A stretch of DNA of 64,000 bases from an uncultured Schlesneria sp. (GCA_903858935.1 CAIOKO010000102.1:1-64000), one strand, 5' to 3'. Shown: positions 8,981 through 19,846, numbered from the stretch's first letter. Translations and numbers: made by a program. Notes: generated from the sequence alone by a model not told the origin.

Positions 8981-11900
8981 TCATTTCTGATTCGAAGCAA
9001 GAAACGAGGTCATTGCAGTAAAAATTCCTTGAGAACGATTGACCACGGTCCGCATCATTTCCGCAGCGTCGCCCACGATTGGCCCTGCTTTGGCTGCCAG
9101 TTCCATCCGTTCGACATCCTCGGCAAGTGCTGTAATCCCAAACATCCGCAAGCCACTCTTCAAAGTATGTGCCGCCCGTTGAAATTGTTTCCATTCCGCA
9201 GCCGCAATCGAAGTGCGCATTGTTTCGATCAATTGCGGACCTTCCTCCAGAAACGCTTCGACCACCTGAAGAAGTAGCTCGACGTCATGATTAACCGCTC
9301 GATGTGCCAGATCCCAATCGACGTGATCACTTGCGGTCGGCTCGCCGGCATTCATTTGATTTTCATTCGTTGAGAAACTGATCTTCTCCAGTGCTTGAAA
9401 CAGCTGCTCGGCACGGATCGGCTTCATTAAGTAGTCATCCATTCCCGCTTCGAGACAAAGTTCGCGGTCGCCCTTCATCGCATGTGCGGTCATTGCCACG
9501 ATTGGCAGATGTTCCCCTGTCGTCTCTTCTCGACGACGAATCAATCGGGTCGCATCCAGGCCATCCAGCTCCGGCATCTGTACATCCATGAGAATCAAGT
9601 CGAACCTTGTCTGTGCCGAAAGATTCACCGCCTCACGGCCATCGTTTGCAACAGTGACACGGTGTCCCCATTTTTCAAGTAATCCAATCGCCAGCTTTTG
9701 ATTGATCAGGCTGTCCTCTGCCAGCAAGATCGACTTGGGTGCATTGGTTTTCCGCGTCGAAACGGATGAAACATCCTGCCCGCCGGTTAATGCCGATTGC
9801 CCGCCAATGGCGACCAGAATAGCGTCCAGAAGTTCGGATTGCTTGACTGGCTTGACCAGATACGCAGCGATACCCAGTTCTTTACATTTTCGAATGTCAC
9901 CGGGGCGGTCACCAGACGTGAGCATCATGATCATCGAACGACACAGAACCCGGTTCTCTTGTACTTTTCTGGCCAACGTGAACCCATCGACATCAGGCAT
10001 GCTCGCATCGGTCAGAATCATGGCATAGGGTTGTCCCGCGCCGGCCATTTGCTCCAATTGCCTGACCGCTTCAGCAACACTGGCAACCGCTGTCGGCTCC
10101 ATCATCCAGTTCGTGAGAATCTCGACGAGAATTCGACGGTTGGTCGCGTTGTCATCGACAACAAGGACACGCAGCCCTTGTAGCATCGGTGGGTAAATCT
10201 TCGAGACGTTTGCTTCATAGTCGGGTGACGAGACCCAGAACCTGGCGACAAAGTGAAACGTGCTACCCCGGTCGACTTCACTGTCGACCCAGACGCTTCC
10301 CCCCATCAAGTCAACGAGTCGCGACGAGATCGCCAGGCCTAATCCCGTACCACCATAACGGCGAGTCGTAGAATTATCGGCCTGTTCGAACGCTTCAAAA
10401 ATCGTGTGCAATTGATCCGGCGAAATTCCAATTCCCGTGTCAGTGACTCGAAAGTGCAGTGTCAGTTCATCATCTTTGACGTGTTCGACATCCACATCGA
10501 GGACCACTTCGCCCCGTTCAGTAAACTTGATCGCATTTCCCACAAGATTAACGACCACCTGTCGTAATCGATGCGGATCACCTTCAATCAACGCCGGGAC
10601 AACAGGCGTCACATGGCAGGCCAGCTCAAGCCGCTTGCGATGAGCCCTTAAAGCAAGTGACTTCATGGTGTCACCCAATAACTCACGAAGGTCAAAATTG
10701 ACCCGTTCAAGGCTGAGCTTACCCGCTTCGATCTTCGAAAAATCGAGAATGTCATTAATGACCGACAGTAAGGATTCACCCGACTCCTGCACCATCGAGA
10801 GATATTCGCGCTGAGTCACATCGAGTTCCGTGTCGCGAACAAGTTCGGTCATGCCGATAATGGCATTGAGCGGGGTTCGGATTTCGTGGCTCATGTTTGC
10901 GAGAAAATCGCTCTTGGCGCGATTGGCCGCTTCGGCAGCCTCTTTTGCCTTCAGCAACTCGGTCTCTGCCTGATGACGCGTCGTGATATCCACGGCAATT
11001 CCGAGAAAACCGTTGACGTTCCCTTCGTGATCCTGCTTGGATGTCACGGACAATGCGACGCGAAGAAGTTGACCATCCTTTCGGACATAGGTCCATTCCC
11101 GTTCGTCATGATCACCCCGCCGAGCGTAGGCTACGAAGACTTCAAACCCTTGAATCGGGCTGCCGAATTCACGCGACAGTTCAATACCACGGGCCTCGAC
11201 TTCAGAGATGAGATGAAACATTGCCGGCGACTTCCCAAGCATCTCGTCCTTTGTGTAGCCGAGCATCCGCTCGGCCCCGGTGTTAACGAGATTGATCACC
11301 CCATCAACGTCGGTTGAGATGATCGAAACCTGAGTTGCCGCATCAAGCACTGCCTGCAACCGCGCTTTGGTCTGGACCAGTTCCCGCTCGGCTCGTTCTT
11401 TTTCCGTCACGTCCGAGAAGATCCCCTGGATTCCGACAAGATTTCCGGCGGAATCATAGACCGGGCTTTTGACGACGTGCGTATACCGCAGGTCACCGGC
11501 GGGCGTCTGAAATTCTTCGGTGGTTTCAAACGTGCTTCGTTGTTCGAGCACGTGTCGATCGTCAGCCCTGTATTTCTCGGCCAGTTCGCGCGGGAAAAAA
11601 TCGTGATCGCTATGTCCGATGATGGATTCCAGCGGGCGATTGAACGCTTCACACAATAACCGATTGGCAAAAGTAAACCGGCCGGTGAGATCCTTTCGAA
11701 GCATCGCCAGCGGCAGTGTTTCAACCAGAGATTGATAAAAAGCCTCGGACTCCATTAACGCCTGTTCGACTTTTCGTCGATGAGTCAGTTCGTTTTCATA
11801 GCGGTCCTGAAGTCGCCCAATATCTTCGCACGCCGCCTGAAGTGCTTCGATCAAATCCGATTGACGGTAGGCATGCTCTGGCAACGAGGTCTCCCTCGAA

Positions 11901-12271
11901 TGTGAAATCGAATCCTCTCTCACAGGACTCGCCGTATCGAGCAGTGAGTGGATTTTCGCCAGAACTTCGTCGCTGGTTCGCTGGCGTGAAAAAACGCACG
12001 CGACCCCGGCTCGCAGGCAACGCAGGATCCCCGCACAATTCCCCGGATTGATCAGCGCCATAACGGGGATAGCCAGACCCGTCTCAGATCGTGGCAATTC
12101 GTCGATCACATCAAGATCGGCATCGCCGATGATCAACAGGTCCGCAGATGCCAATTCCGATACTGCATCATGATTTCCGAAAATCGAGACGTCGTAACCC
12201 GCTTGAATCAGAATAATCTGCAGCGAATCACGGCGAGCGGCATCTCGTTCCACCACCATCAGTCGAGGCAT
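8981..12271 (-). CDS. Hybrid sensor histidine kinase with PAS domains, two receivers and Hpt
   Basis: 1096 residues from ATG 12271, chosen over the upstream GTG because AAGGA sits 7 nt before it. Domains in order: a receiver-like N-terminus (about 1-110) with weak conservation; coiled coil; PAS/PAC at about 160-285 ([19 protein letters not shown]) and about 300-430; HisKA with phospho-His in [15 protein letters not shown] (about 465); HATPase with [22 protein letters not shown] and [10 protein letters not shown] (to about 690); receiver with LVVDDN and [13 protein letters not shown]; receiver with LLAEDS and [14 protein letters not shown]-terminal Hpt with phospho-His in [13 protein letters not shown]. 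No membrane helices are evident, so it probably senses a cytoplasmic signal through PAS. All phosphorelay residues are present, so it should be active. Confidence 0.93.
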   Translation of the reverse strand: MPRLMVVERDAARRDSLQIILIQAGYDVSIFGNHDAVSELASADLLIIGDADLDVIDELPRSETGLAIPVMALINPGNCAGILRCLRAGVACVFSRQRTSDEVLAKIHSLLDTASPVREDSISHSRETSLPEHAYRQSDLIEALQAACEDIGRLQDRYENELTHRRKVEQALMESEAFYQSLVETLPLAMLRKDLTGRFTFANRLLCEAFNRPLESIIGHSDHDFFPRELAEKYRADDRHVLEQRSTFETTEEFQTPAGDLRYTHVVKSPVYDSAGNLVGIQGIFSDVTEKERAERELVQTKARLQAVLDAATQVSIISTDVDGVINLVNTGAERMLGYTKDEMLGKSPAMFHLISEVEARGIELSREFGSPIQGFEVFVAYARRGDHDEREWTYVRKDGQLLRVALSVTSKQDHEGNVNGFLGIAVDITTRHQAETELLKAKEAAEAANRAKSDFLANMSHEIRTPLNAIIGMTELVRDTELDVTQREYLSMVQESGESLLSVINDILDFSKIEAGKLSLERVNFDLRELLGDTMKSLALRAHRKRLELACHVTPVVPALIEGDPHRLRQVVVNLVGNAIKFTERGEVVLDVDVEHVKDDELTLHFRVTDTGIGISPDQLHTIFEAFEQADNSTTRRYGGTGLGLAISSRLVDLMGGSVWVDSEVDRGSTFHFVARFWVSSPDYEANVSKIYPPMLQGLRVLVVDDNATNRRILVEILTNWMMEPTAVASVAEAVRQLEQMAGAGQPYAMILTDASMPDVDGFTLARKVQENRVLCRSMIMMLTSGDRPGDIRKCKELGIAAYLVKPVKQSELLDAILVAIGGQSALTGGQDVSSVSTRKTNAPKSILLAEDSLINQKLAIGLLEKWGHRVTVANDGREAVNLSAQTRFDLILMDVQMPELDGLDATRLIRRREETTGEHLPIVAMTAHAMKGDRELCLEAGMDDYLMKPIRAEQLFQALEKISFSTNENQMNAGEPTASDHVDWDLAHRAVNHDVELLLQVVEAFLEEGPQLIETMRTSIAAAEWKQFQRAAHTLKSGLRMFGITALAEDVERMELAAKAGPIVGDAAEMMRTVVNRSQGIFTAMTSFLASNQK

Positions 12272-12602
12272 TCCGGCATCCTTAAGTCCCCTCACCCCGG
12301 CTCTCTTACGCGGGATTTTGTGGACGTTATCCTGACAATTCCAAACCGATCAACGTGCACTGAACGTGAGAGTCTACGTGAGGTTAATTATCAGTCTCGT
12401 GATCAAAATTCTCATTGTCGCCAAGCCCAAATCAATTTCTAAAACAGACGTCTGACACCGTCCGATCCGGGAGCTTGAAGTTTGAAGGGTAATTAAGCGA
12501 TGAATTAAGGATAAACTGAGTATCACGAGCAAGCCAGCCAGTCGCACAACTCGGCGTACATTCGGTGCCAAGTCTGTTTGCAAAAAACCGGCAAATGTGG
12601 GC
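12272..12602. other. Intergenic region without a recognisable gene
   Basis: 331 nt between the hybrid kinase start and the small membrane gene. AT-rich, with short frames that lack ribosome binding sites. It should hold the kinase promoter on the minus strand, but no specific promoter can be assigned. Confidence 0.5.
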
Positions 12603-12869
12603 CTATTGAAGTGGAGACTGATTCGCGCACATGATCCAAATCGCTGTCATCCCCATCAGCGCACCAACAACGAATTGAAGACCTGCCATCATTCGCATGC
12701 TTTTGCAAAAGTCTGGATCACGGACGAATGAACGGATGGCGTCACGGTATTCTTCTCGTGGAACGAATACTTTGATGAACAGTCGTGGACGCAATGAGAA
12801 AAACCATGTCGCGCTCGCGATCGTTGAAAAACCAACGAAGGCGAACGCGAGTGGTTCCACATGACTCAT
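12603..12869 (-). CDS. Small two-helix membrane protein
   Basis: 88 residues starting MSHVEPLAFAFVGF. Two hydrophobic helices (about 7-26 and 62-82) flank a polar, positively charged middle (FVPREEYRDAIRSFVRDPDF). No family recognised. The codon pattern and helix layout favour a real gene over a chance frame. It sits between acnA and the hybrid kinase on the same strand, with 84 nt to the acnA start side, so it is possibly transcribed after acnA. Confidence 0.55.
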   Translation of the reverse strand: MSHVEPLAFAFVGFSTIASATWFFSLRPRLFIKVFVPREEYRDAIRSFVRDPDFCKSMRMMAGLQFVVGALMGMTAIWIMCANQSPLQ

Positions 12870-12952
12870 CGTACCGCGATCCGTCCGCTACGATTCGTTG
12901 ACAAGCCCTGTCATCGGTTTTTGGATCGATCAGTCCTTTGGCATCGCAGGGA

Positions 12953-15619
12953 TTAACCCTTCACCAGGTCCCTGAGGACTTTGTGAAGGATTCCCCCGTT
13001 GCGGTAGTACTCGACTTCGACCGGCGTGTCGATTCGGCAGGTCGCGACAAAATGAATCGCGGTCCCGTCTGGCTTGGTGGCCATGACCTCGACAGCCTGC
13101 AGCGGCTTGAGGTTGTCGTTGAGCTGAACGTCAAAGGTCTCGGTCCCGTCAAGACCCAGGAATTCGCGGCTTTCGCCAGCACGGAACTGAAGCGGCAGCA
13201 CGCCCATGCCGACGAGGTTCGAACGGTGGATTCGTTCGAAACTGGTGGCGATGACAACTTTAATGCCCAAGAGGAAAGTTCCCTTGGCGGCCCAGTCACG
13301 GGATGAACCTGTTCCGTATTCAGCACCCGCCAGAACAACAAGCGGCGTCCCGTCGGCTTTATACTTTACAGCGGCATCGTAGACAGACATTTGTTCGCCG
13401 GTAGGGAAGTATTTCGAAACCCCGCCTTCTGTACCTGGACAGAGCAGATTTCGCAGCCGGATATTTGCGAAGGTTCCTCGTGTCATGACACGATCGTTAC
13501 CTCGACGAGCCCCATAGCTGTTGAAATCGAGCGGTGCGACGCCATTTGCCTGCAGGAAGACACCGGCCGGCGAACTGGCCTTGATCGACCCGGCAGGGCT
13601 GATGTGGTCGGTCGTAACCGAGTCACCCACTGACAGCAGACAGACGGCTCCGCTGATCCCTTGGATTGGTTTCGGAGTGACTGGCATATCGATAAAGAAT
13701 GGAGGCTCTTGCACGTAGGTGCTTTTCTCGTCCCATTTGTACAGAGGTCCGGTTGCTCCGGTAATCTTCTGCCATTCGACGGGACCCAGAGCCGCATGTC
13801 CATATTCCGTCGTGAACATCTCGGGTGTGATCGAAGACGAAACGGTTTCTTCAATCTCTTTGGAACTTGGCCAGATATCCTTGAGATAGACATCTTTTCC
13901 GGCCTTGTCCTTGCCAAGCGGCTCGGTTGTCAGATCAATGTCCGTCGTACCGGCGAGTGCGTACGCAACGACCAGCGGAGGACTGGCCAGATAATTTGCC
14001 TTCACCTGAGGATTAATCCGTCCTTCGAAATTGCGATTCCCTGAAAGAACGGCGGAAACGACGAGATCACCTTCTGAAACGGCTTGCGAAACGTTGTCAG
14101 GCAACGGGCCACTGTTTCCGATGCAGGTCGTGCAACCATATCCAACGGTGTTGAAACCCAACTGATTCAACGATTTGTCGAGGCCTGATTTGGCAAGATA
14201 TTCGGTCACGACGCGACTGCCTGGCGCGAGACTGGTCTTGACCCAAGGTTTGCTGGTCAGGCCTTTCGCGACGGCGTTACGAGCGAGCAAACCAGCCCCT
14301 AGCATCACCGAAGGATTGCTCGTGTTAGTGCAGCTAGTGATGGCCGCAATGACAACGGCTCCGTCACCGATCTTTGCATCGGTCCCCTTGACGGTTACCG
14401 GCGCAGCAGGGGTTGGATGAGCGAAGCTGGTGCTGCGTTCTTTTTCCCACGCTGATTTCATATCTTTGAGCAGAACCCGGTCCTGTGGTCGTTTCGGTCC
14501 TGCCATCGATGGAACAACGCTGGAAAGATCGAGTTCGAGCTTTGACGTGAAGCGTGGTTCCGGGGAACTGGAGGTGCGGAACATTCCCTGAGCCTTGTAG
14601 TACGACTCGACAAGTTCGACCTCGGTATCGGTTCGACCTGTCCTGCGAAGGAAACGCAGAGTTTCGTCGTCGACCGGGAAGAAACCCATTGTGGCACCAT
14701 ATTCAGGAGCCATATTTGCCAACGTCGCTCGGTCAGGAAGCGTCATCGCATCAAGACCCGGTCCGTAGAATTCGACGAACTTGTTAACGACACCGTGCTT
14801 TCGCAGCATTTGCGTGACGATCAGCACGAGGTCTGTCGCCGTGGTCCCTTCGGGGAGCGAACCGCTCAGTTTGAATCCGACCACTTCGGGCATCAGCATG
14901 TAGATAGGCTGACCCAGCATCACAGCCTCGGCTTCGATGCCGCCGACGCCCCAGCCGACCACACCCAGGCCGTTGATCATCGTTGTATGGCTGTCGGTTC
15001 CGACCAGACTGTCGGGATAAGCGACCCCATTTTTCGTCAGCACAACTTTGGCCAGGTACTCGAGATTCACCTGATGTACGATCCCGGTGGCCGGTGGCAC
15101 GACGCGGAAGTTGCTCAGACCCTGCTGAGCCCATCGTAGTAATTGGTATCGTTCGAGGTTGCGTTCGAATTCGAGGTCGACGTTCTTCTGCAATGATTCG
15201 CCTGTTCCGAAAAAGTCGACCTGGACCGAGTGATCGATCACGAGATCGCATTGAACAAGCGGGTTAATCTTTTTGGGATCGCCCCCCATGCGGATCATGG
15301 CATCGCGCAAAGCGGCCATGTCTACGACAGCAGGAACCCCCGTGAAGTCCTGCAGGACGACGCGGCCCACCATGAAAGGGACTTCGACCTGCTGTGGCTT
15401 GCTCGCGTCCCAATTTGCCACTTGAGCGACATGTTCTTCGTTAACAATAAAGCCATCGACGTTCCGCAGGCAGGATTCGAGCAGCACTCGCATCGAAAAC
15501 GGCAGAGTATCGATTTGGCCAAAACCCTTGGCAGCCAGCTTCGGCAGTGAAAAGTATTTGAATTCTCCGCCGCTGGTTTTCAGAACTGATTCAGTACCAA
15601 AGGGATTCGTCGCCGCCAT
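12953..15619 (-). CDS. acnA: Aconitate hydratase (AcnA/IRP type)
   Basis: 888 residues, normal for AcnA. It isomerises citrate to isocitrate in the TCA cycle through a 4Fe-4S cluster; the cluster cysteines are visible in [16 protein letters not shown] (about 433) and [16 protein letters not shown] (about 500). Other signature stretches are [21 protein letters not shown] and the swivel domain region [18 protein letters not shown]. The ATG at 15619 gives [15 protein letters not shown], in line with the family N-terminus. Single gene; the small membrane protein follows 84 nt downstream. Confidence 0.97.
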   Translation of the reverse strand: MAATNPFGTESVLKTSGGEFKYFSLPKLAAKGFGQIDTLPFSMRVLLESCLRNVDGFIVNEEHVAQVANWDASKPQQVEVPFMVGRVVLQDFTGVPAVVDMAALRDAMIRMGGDPKKINPLVQCDLVIDHSVQVDFFGTGESLQKNVDLEFERNLERYQLLRWAQQGLSNFRVVPPATGIVHQVNLEYLAKVVLTKNGVAYPDSLVGTDSHTTMINGLGVVGWGVGGIEAEAVMLGQPIYMLMPEVVGFKLSGSLPEGTTATDLVLIVTQMLRKHGVVNKFVEFYGPGLDAMTLPDRATLANMAPEYGATMGFFPVDDETLRFLRRTGRTDTEVELVESYYKAQGMFRTSSSPEPRFTSKLELDLSSVVPSMAGPKRPQDRVLLKDMKSAWEKERSTSFAHPTPAAPVTVKGTDAKIGDGAVVIAAITSCTNTSNPSVMLGAGLLARNAVAKGLTSKPWVKTSLAPGSRVVTEYLAKSGLDKSLNQLGFNTVGYGCTTCIGNSGPLPDNVSQAVSEGDLVVSAVLSGNRNFEGRINPQVKANYLASPPLVVAYALAGTTDIDLTTEPLGKDKAGKDVYLKDIWPSSKEIEETVSSSITPEMFTTEYGHAALGPVEWQKITGATGPLYKWDEKSTYVQEPPFFIDMPVTPKPIQGISGAVCLLSVGDSVTTDHISPAGSIKASSPAGVFLQANGVAPLDFNSYGARRGNDRVMTRGTFANIRLRNLLCPGTEGGVSKYFPTGEQMSVYDAAVKYKADGTPLVVLAGAEYGTGSSRDWAAKGTFLLGIKVVIATSFERIHRSNLVGMGVLPLQFRAGESREFLGLDGTETFDVQLNDNLKPLQAVEVMATKPDGTAIHFVATCRIDTPVEVEYYRNGGILHKVLRDLVKG

Positions 15620-15967
15620 GTCGAAATTTCCTTGCCCGTGTAAATGGACCTCTTGTACGTCCGCGATACCCGCGTCCGGTGAGTTTTTGTTGTCAATCGC
15701 CCTGCTGCGAAGTTGCCGGAAACCCTTGAGAATTCACGGAATGCCCGACCGTGAAATCGTATCAATCCATGAAATCATTGAGAAGCAACGGATTGCTTAC
15801 GGGATACCGAAGCTGGGGAATTCTTGAGAAACCGTCAGGAATTCCAGCATGAATTCCTCCTCAATTTATCTGCGACCATAATTCCCTTGTTTAAGAACGG
15901 ACAGTTGCTGATACTGATTGTTGATGTTTTTCAGCGAATCGACAGGAAGCTTGAGCGCGAGGCTGCC
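15620..15967. other. Divergent intergenic region between acnA and the thioredoxin-fold gene
   Basis: 348 nt that must contain both divergent promoters. The frame of the plus-strand gene is open from 15824, but the residues before the chosen start at 15968 do not look like a protein N-terminus. No repeats or operators stand out. Confidence 0.5.
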
Positions 15968-17020
15968 ATGTACAATCGGTGTTTTCTATCGGGATTCCGT
16001 TTCATTTCCCTGTTTGCCTCAATCCTGACGATAGGGTCAAGCTTCGCCGCTGAGGCACCTCCGCTTCCAAGCGATCCCGGGGTCTGGATTAATTCGCCCC
16101 CACTATCGGTGCAGCAACTGAAGGGGAAAGCTGTTTTCTTATATTTTTTCGAAGAGACATGTCCGCGTTGTCGTGAGAAGTGGCCTGCATTAATGGAGAA
16201 ATCGGCTGCATTCAAAGACCAGCCGATTATTTTCATTGCGGTGAATTCGGGAAACGCTCCCTCAGACCTTCGGGAGTATGCTCGCGACGTCTCGTGTACC
16301 TGGCCGATGATCGCTGATGTTGATCACAGTTTGGAAAAGGCCTATGACGTTAATGAAATCAGCCTGAACAACATCTTGCAGACGCGATTTATTTCCAGTG
16401 ACGGATCGATGCATCTGGGAGACTGGAACAAGTTTGACGAAACAATCCAGGACGCCCTGAAAGGGGCCTCGTGGAAACTTGATCCTGCAAATGTCCCTGA
16501 TTCCCTCAGAGAGGCTTGGGCAGCGATCGAGTTTGGTAACTACAAGGCGAGTGGTGCACTGCTGCGAAAGTCGCTCAACTCGCCTAAGAAAGAACTTCAG
16601 GAGGCCGCCAAGAGGTTGCAAGAGGTTGTCAAGACTGCCGCCACGGACGACTTTGAGGCTGCCAAGAAGGCCAGCGAGGACGAGCAACATTGGCGAGCTT
16701 ACGAAATTTGCCAACGGCTGTCCGATCACTTTACCCCCGCAGATCTCCCTTCAGACTTTGCTGAGTTCAAGAAAACTCTGATCAAGGAACCCAAAGTAAA
16801 AACGGGAACAGCCGCCCGACGGACACTTGATGGAATCGTGAAAGGTCTTAACGCGGGCAAGCCGTTGAACAAGAAATTCAAGGCTCAATTGGAAAAGATG
16901 GTTTCGGACTTCGAAGACAGCGACCTGGCACGCGACGCCCAAGCGGCTCTGGATCGTCCCGATGAGGGAAGTTCAACGAAATCAGGGCGTGGTTTCAAAA
17001 CAGAAGTCGAGTCCGAATAG
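15968..17020 (+). CDS. Secreted thioredoxin-fold (TlpA/ResA-like) protein with helical C-terminus
   Basis: 350 residues from ATG 15968, which has GAGG 7 nt upstream and gives a proper signal peptide (MYNRCFLSGF then a hydrophobic core ending SSFAAEAPP). The thioredoxin-fold part (about 30-175) has LKGKAVFLYFFEETCPRCREKWPAL with a CPRC redox pair, followed by PIIFIAVNSGN and a strand-helix pattern of the TlpA type. The remaining 175 residues are charged and helical (KKELQEAAKRLQEVVK; EDEQHWRAYEICQRL) and resemble TPR-like repeats. Likely a periplasmic thiol-disulfide reductase or sensor. Its last 26 nt overlap the 3-prime end of the opposing HlyD-type gene. Confidence 0.8.
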   Translation: MYNRCFLSGFRFISLFASILTIGSSFAAEAPPLPSDPGVWINSPPLSVQQLKGKAVFLYFFEETCPRCREKWPALMEKSAAFKDQPIIFIAVNSGNAPSDLREYARDVSCTWPMIADVDHSLEKAYDVNEISLNNILQTRFISSDGSMHLGDWNKFDETIQDALKGASWKLDPANVPDSLREAWAAIEFGNYKASGALLRKSLNSPKKELQEAAKRLQEVVKTAATDDFEAAKKASEDEQHWRAYEICQRLSDHFTPADLPSDFAEFKKTLIKEPKVKTGTAARRTLDGIVKGLNAGKPLNKKFKAQLEKMVSDFEDSDLARDAQAALDRPDEGSSTKSGRGFKTEVESE

Positions 17021-18974
17021 CATCGATCAGATCGTGTAACCAGACATAACCGATCGGCTGGCGACCGCAATGAATGCGCGTAATCGCTGTCGTTCCTGCA
17101 TGCGGATTCGATAACTGGCTTGAATCGACCTCAACAGTGACCATAACGCTGATACCGATCTGATCGTCCACGTTTGTGGTTTCAGCAACGTTGCGAATCG
17201 TACCTCGATACGAACGGGAAGGATCTGAGGCGAGTAGAAAATCGACGTCGAGATTCGGCTTCAATCGCTTTTGAGCATCGCGGACGTGTCCAAAGTCTTT
17301 GTCCGCAATCCGCATTTCAATCACCCACGGACCCTGCGTGTCACCGACTGTCAGCAGCGATTGACCCCGCTCTACTGGTCGGGCGGAAAGTAACGTTGAG
17401 ACATCCCATGTCAGCACCTTGCCAGGGATCGGGCTACGTAAGGTTAACGCCGCCTGCTGTCGTTCAATCAAAGTTCGCTGCCGATTCAACGATTGTTGGC
17501 GTTCTTTTAATTCTTCTTCTTCTGAAGCCAGCAACCTGGCCCGGTTCGCCGCATCAGGGGTCGATCCGCCGGTCAGCCTGGCTGACAGTACCCCTTTCAA
17601 TCGTTCGCGAACGACGTCGAGCTCACCGACAATTCTGGGGAGTTCCAAGGCCAGTTGTGGATCATGTAAGACCACTAACGGCTGACCTTCGGTAACGTCA
17701 TCACCATGCTGAACGAGTAATTCTTGAATAATCCCGGAACTGCTCGCGAAAATCTCGCGGCGATGGTCTGGGACAAGTTCTGCTGGACCGGACACCGTGA
17801 ATTCCGCTGGCACGAATGTCAGAATTCCCGCGGCCGCAGATGCCGCTAAAAGCGCAAGCCGAAAACCCGGACGACGCAGCCAGGCAGGCAAACGACGCAA
17901 CCGTCGCATCGTGCTCAAGAACGGAATTCCGTCTCGTTCGATCGCCGCGAGAAGCAGCGGTTCACTACGCCGCGCCAAAACTTCTACTCGATGCTTCCAT
18001 GCGGAGAAATCGGCAACGTTCTGGAATTGCTCCACCGCGATCACAGCTCGATTTGTAAACGGTACCGCAGTTGTCGGAGTCGACGGAAGTGGAATAAGCC
18101 CTATGGCTTTGGCTCCGGTCAACCCGGCGTGCTCAGATAGTTCGACCCTGAGCGGAGTTTCGTCTGCATCTGCTGGCTCCAGCGCGTTGAACCACAAGGA
18201 CTGGTTTCCAACGGCGACGAGTTTCGCAAGTGTTTCCATCGAACGAACCGTATTTGATCGAGATTCAATCTGATCAACACCGGTCACCGCAAGCGTTTCA
18301 TAAGACGCGTTGTTTTGACGTAACAAAGTGATTCGATCGCATTCGGCGATCAGTCGTCCGTCATTGACAATCGTCGCTGTCAAACCCGACAACTCGGGCG
18401 ATTGCACCAGGCTTTGCGAAAACTGATCCCACCGCTGCCATTGAGATTGTGCTTGCCGCAACTGTCGTAATTCCGACTGTGACAGGTAATCGGCCGTGAT
18501 TTCGCAAATCGCTCGAAGAAAAGGAATAACGTCAGAGGTCTGAGCACCATTCGGGCCGGCGGGATGAACGGCGTCGAGGAAGCCGACTACTTGACCTGCA
18601 TGTATGATCGGACCGAGCGTGCGGGCCGTAAGACGGCTGTTTCCATTGTCACTGCGGGTGATCGTATGCGTTGAAATCTGTTGGGTCTTCGCAACTTCAG
18701 TCAGCCACGAAACCTGCTCGGAGTCAATCATCTCCGGTAAGTCGGCTGGCAATTGACGAACGACTTCCCATGATCCCTCGGTGGTTGGTCGCCAAAGTCG
18801 AGCCTGCTCGACGCCACCAGACTGTCGCAGGCCACTCAAGACCTCTGCGAAGAATCGCCCGGCCTCTACGTCGGTCCTCGCCAGTTCCGCTAATTGATCG
18901 ACGCAGTGCTCCATCTGCTGCCGAGAGGCAGGCATGGCCGAGCTAGACGAGGTAATAGGAGCGTTCTGTGACAT
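16995..18974 (-). CDS. GAF-like domain fused to HlyD-family membrane fusion protein
   Basis: 659 residues from ATG 18974 (an in-frame GTG at 19007 is possible; neither has a strong ribosome binding site). The N-terminal 340 residues contain two GAF-like stretches (QARLWRPTTEGSWEVV...GPIIHAGQVVGFLDAV; then LIAECDRITLLRQNNASYETL...AVIAVEQF). A membrane helix follows at about 380-400 (FRLALLAASAAAGILTFVP), then a HlyD/biotinyl-lipoyl adaptor: FASSSGIIQELLVQHGDDV, a coiled-coil hairpin (EEEELKERQQSLNRQRTL), and LRSPIPGKVLTWDVS. Adaptors of this type bridge an inner-membrane exporter to the outer membrane. No transporter or outer-membrane partner is adjacent, which is unusual. The GAF part would lie in the cytoplasm. 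Confidence 0.82.
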   Translation of the reverse strand: MSQNAPITSSSSAMPASRQQMEHCVDQLAELARTDVEAGRFFAEVLSGLRQSGGVEQARLWRPTTEGSWEVVRQLPADLPEMIDSEQVSWLTEVAKTQQISTHTITRSDNGNSRLTARTLGPIIHAGQVVGFLDAVHPAGPNGAQTSDVIPFLRAICEITADYLSQSELRQLRQAQSQWQRWDQFSQSLVQSPELSGLTATIVNDGRLIAECDRITLLRQNNASYETLAVTGVDQIESRSNTVRSMETLAKLVAVGNQSLWFNALEPADADETPLRVELSEHAGLTGAKAIGLIPLPSTPTTAVPFTNRAVIAVEQFQNVADFSAWKHRVEVLARRSEPLLLAAIERDGIPFLSTMRRLRRLPAWLRRPGFRLALLAASAAAGILTFVPAEFTVSGPAELVPDHRREIFASSSGIIQELLVQHGDDVTEGQPLVVLHDPQLALELPRIVGELDVVRERLKGVLSARLTGGSTPDAANRARLLASEEEELKERQQSLNRQRTLIERQQAALTLRSPIPGKVLTWDVSTLLSARPVERGQSLLTVGDTQGPWVIEMRIADKDFGHVRDAQKRLKPNLDVDFLLASDPSRSYRGTIRNVAETTNVDDQIGISVMVTVEVDSSQLSNPHAGTTAITRIHCGRQPIGYVWLHDLIDAIRTRLLF

Positions 18975-19051
18975 GCTGTTTATATAACTGTTTTGCGATG
19001 ATTTCACATCGGAAATCAGTGTATGGCAAGTTATCAGCGATGCGAATTTCG

Positions 19052-19074
19052 CATCAGGGCGTCATTCTTTACCC
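19052..19074 (+). repeat. 23-bp direct repeat, copy 1
   Basis: CATCAGGGCGTCATTCTTTA followed by CCC, identical to the copy at 20281-20303. Both copies are preceded by a GCGAATT string. It lies immediately before the tRNA-like fragment. Confidence 0.6.
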
Positions 19075-19096
19075 CAACAAACAGGTTGAGCGTCTT

Positions 19097-19140
19097 TTGG
19101 TAGCAATACCGTGCAGGTTCGATTCCTGTCATGGGTATCC
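19097..19140 (+). pseudogene. 3-prime fragment of a class II tRNA gene
   Basis: GGTA-GCAA-TACC (19099-19110) forms a short stem like the long variable arm of a class II tRNA. It is followed, with the correct 2-nt spacing, by a T arm (GCAGG-TTCGATT-CCTGT, 19113-19129) and a possible 3-prime acceptor strand CATGGGT plus A. No matching 5-prime acceptor strand, D arm or anticodon arm lies at the right distance upstream; ACCC at 19071 can pair with only four bases. It is therefore a truncated tRNA, or a tRNA-like stem-loop, rather than a working gene. Confidence 0.4.
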
Positions 19141-19151
19141 GATTACGAAAC

Positions 19152-19182
19152 GTCCTGAATCAACCCGCTTCAGGACTTTTTT
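19152..19182 (+). terminator. Rho-independent terminator after the tRNA fragment
   Basis: GTCCTGAA (19152-19159) pairs with TTCAGGAC (19169-19176) around a 9-nt loop and is followed by six T residues. It lies 12 nt past the tRNA-like fragment on the plus strand, as expected for the terminator of a once complete tRNA gene. Confidence 0.8.
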
Positions 19183-19279
19183 CGAAAGGAGTGTAAAAAT
19201 CGGTTAAACACATTAAGTCATTTTGACTTATTGGTTCCTGCCACCTTTTCTTCACGGGGTTGGAGTGGAGGCCACTTCC

Positions 19280-19363
19280 TCATTCGGGGTTCTCTGCCAG
19301 AAATCGCTCGATTTCACTTACTTCAACGGGAGACAACTGCCATGAGGCGGTATCGATCAATGG
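19280..19363 (-). pseudogene. C-terminal coding remnant, copy 1
   Basis: On the minus strand this reads PLIDTASWQLSPVEVSEIER then FLAENPE and a stop. It matches the fragment at 19934-20029 at most positions, including the stop, while sequence upstream does not match a protein. It looks like the tail end of a gene whose body has been lost. Parent family not recognised. Confidence 0.4.
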
Positions 19364-19561
19364 CTGAGTTGTCCTGGTTTTCTGGCTCCCACAATCGCAG
19401 CAGACGGCAGCCGAAACGTCTATGCGATGGCCACTTCTCCCGCCGACTTGCCGTGCTGACCGCCGATGCCGCGCAGCACTTCGGCCAGGCGCAAGTTCCG
19501 CGAGAACTACGGTTCTTGAAATTGGTCGTTTTTTCTCGACGCCAATCTCCGGCGGGGAGCC

Positions 19562-19846
19562 GGTTTTAAGCCGCAGCGCGGCGACCGAATAGAGCCTGGG
19601 GCAGCTTCTGCCCCAGGTTTCGTCAGATAAGAACAAACAAAAAGCCCCCTCGGGGCGGCCGAGATTGGATGTTCGCGCCAATCGTTGTGATTGATCCCGT
19701 TCCATCCTCGATTGGGAGGCGGCGAAATTGAGATGGAGATTCGACTCGGCCGCCCCGCTGGGGCTTTTTATTGGTTTTAGTTGTGTTTCATCCTGGGGCT
19801 GAAGCTCCCCAGGCTTTACTCGTCCGCCGCTCTGCGGCTTAAGACC
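19562..19846. repeat. Palindromic MITE-like element of about 285 bp
   Basis: Two nested inverted repeats. The outer arms (19562-19617 and 19792-19846) share CCTGGGG...CCCAGGCT and GCTGCGGCTTAA-type blocks in opposite orientation. The inner arms (about 19638-19663 and 19745-19770) pair AAAAAGCCCC(C)TCGGGGCGG with its complement. The left outer arm itself contains a perfect 10-bp hairpin (CCTGGGGCAG-CTT-CTGCCCCAGG, 19595-19617). The 80-nt centre encodes nothing recognisable. Confidence 0.6.

Noticed and set aside
19071-19140. Complete tRNA gene
   Set aside because: Only four acceptor pairs can form and neither D arm nor anticodon arm is present at the right spacing, so only a 3-prime fragment was called.
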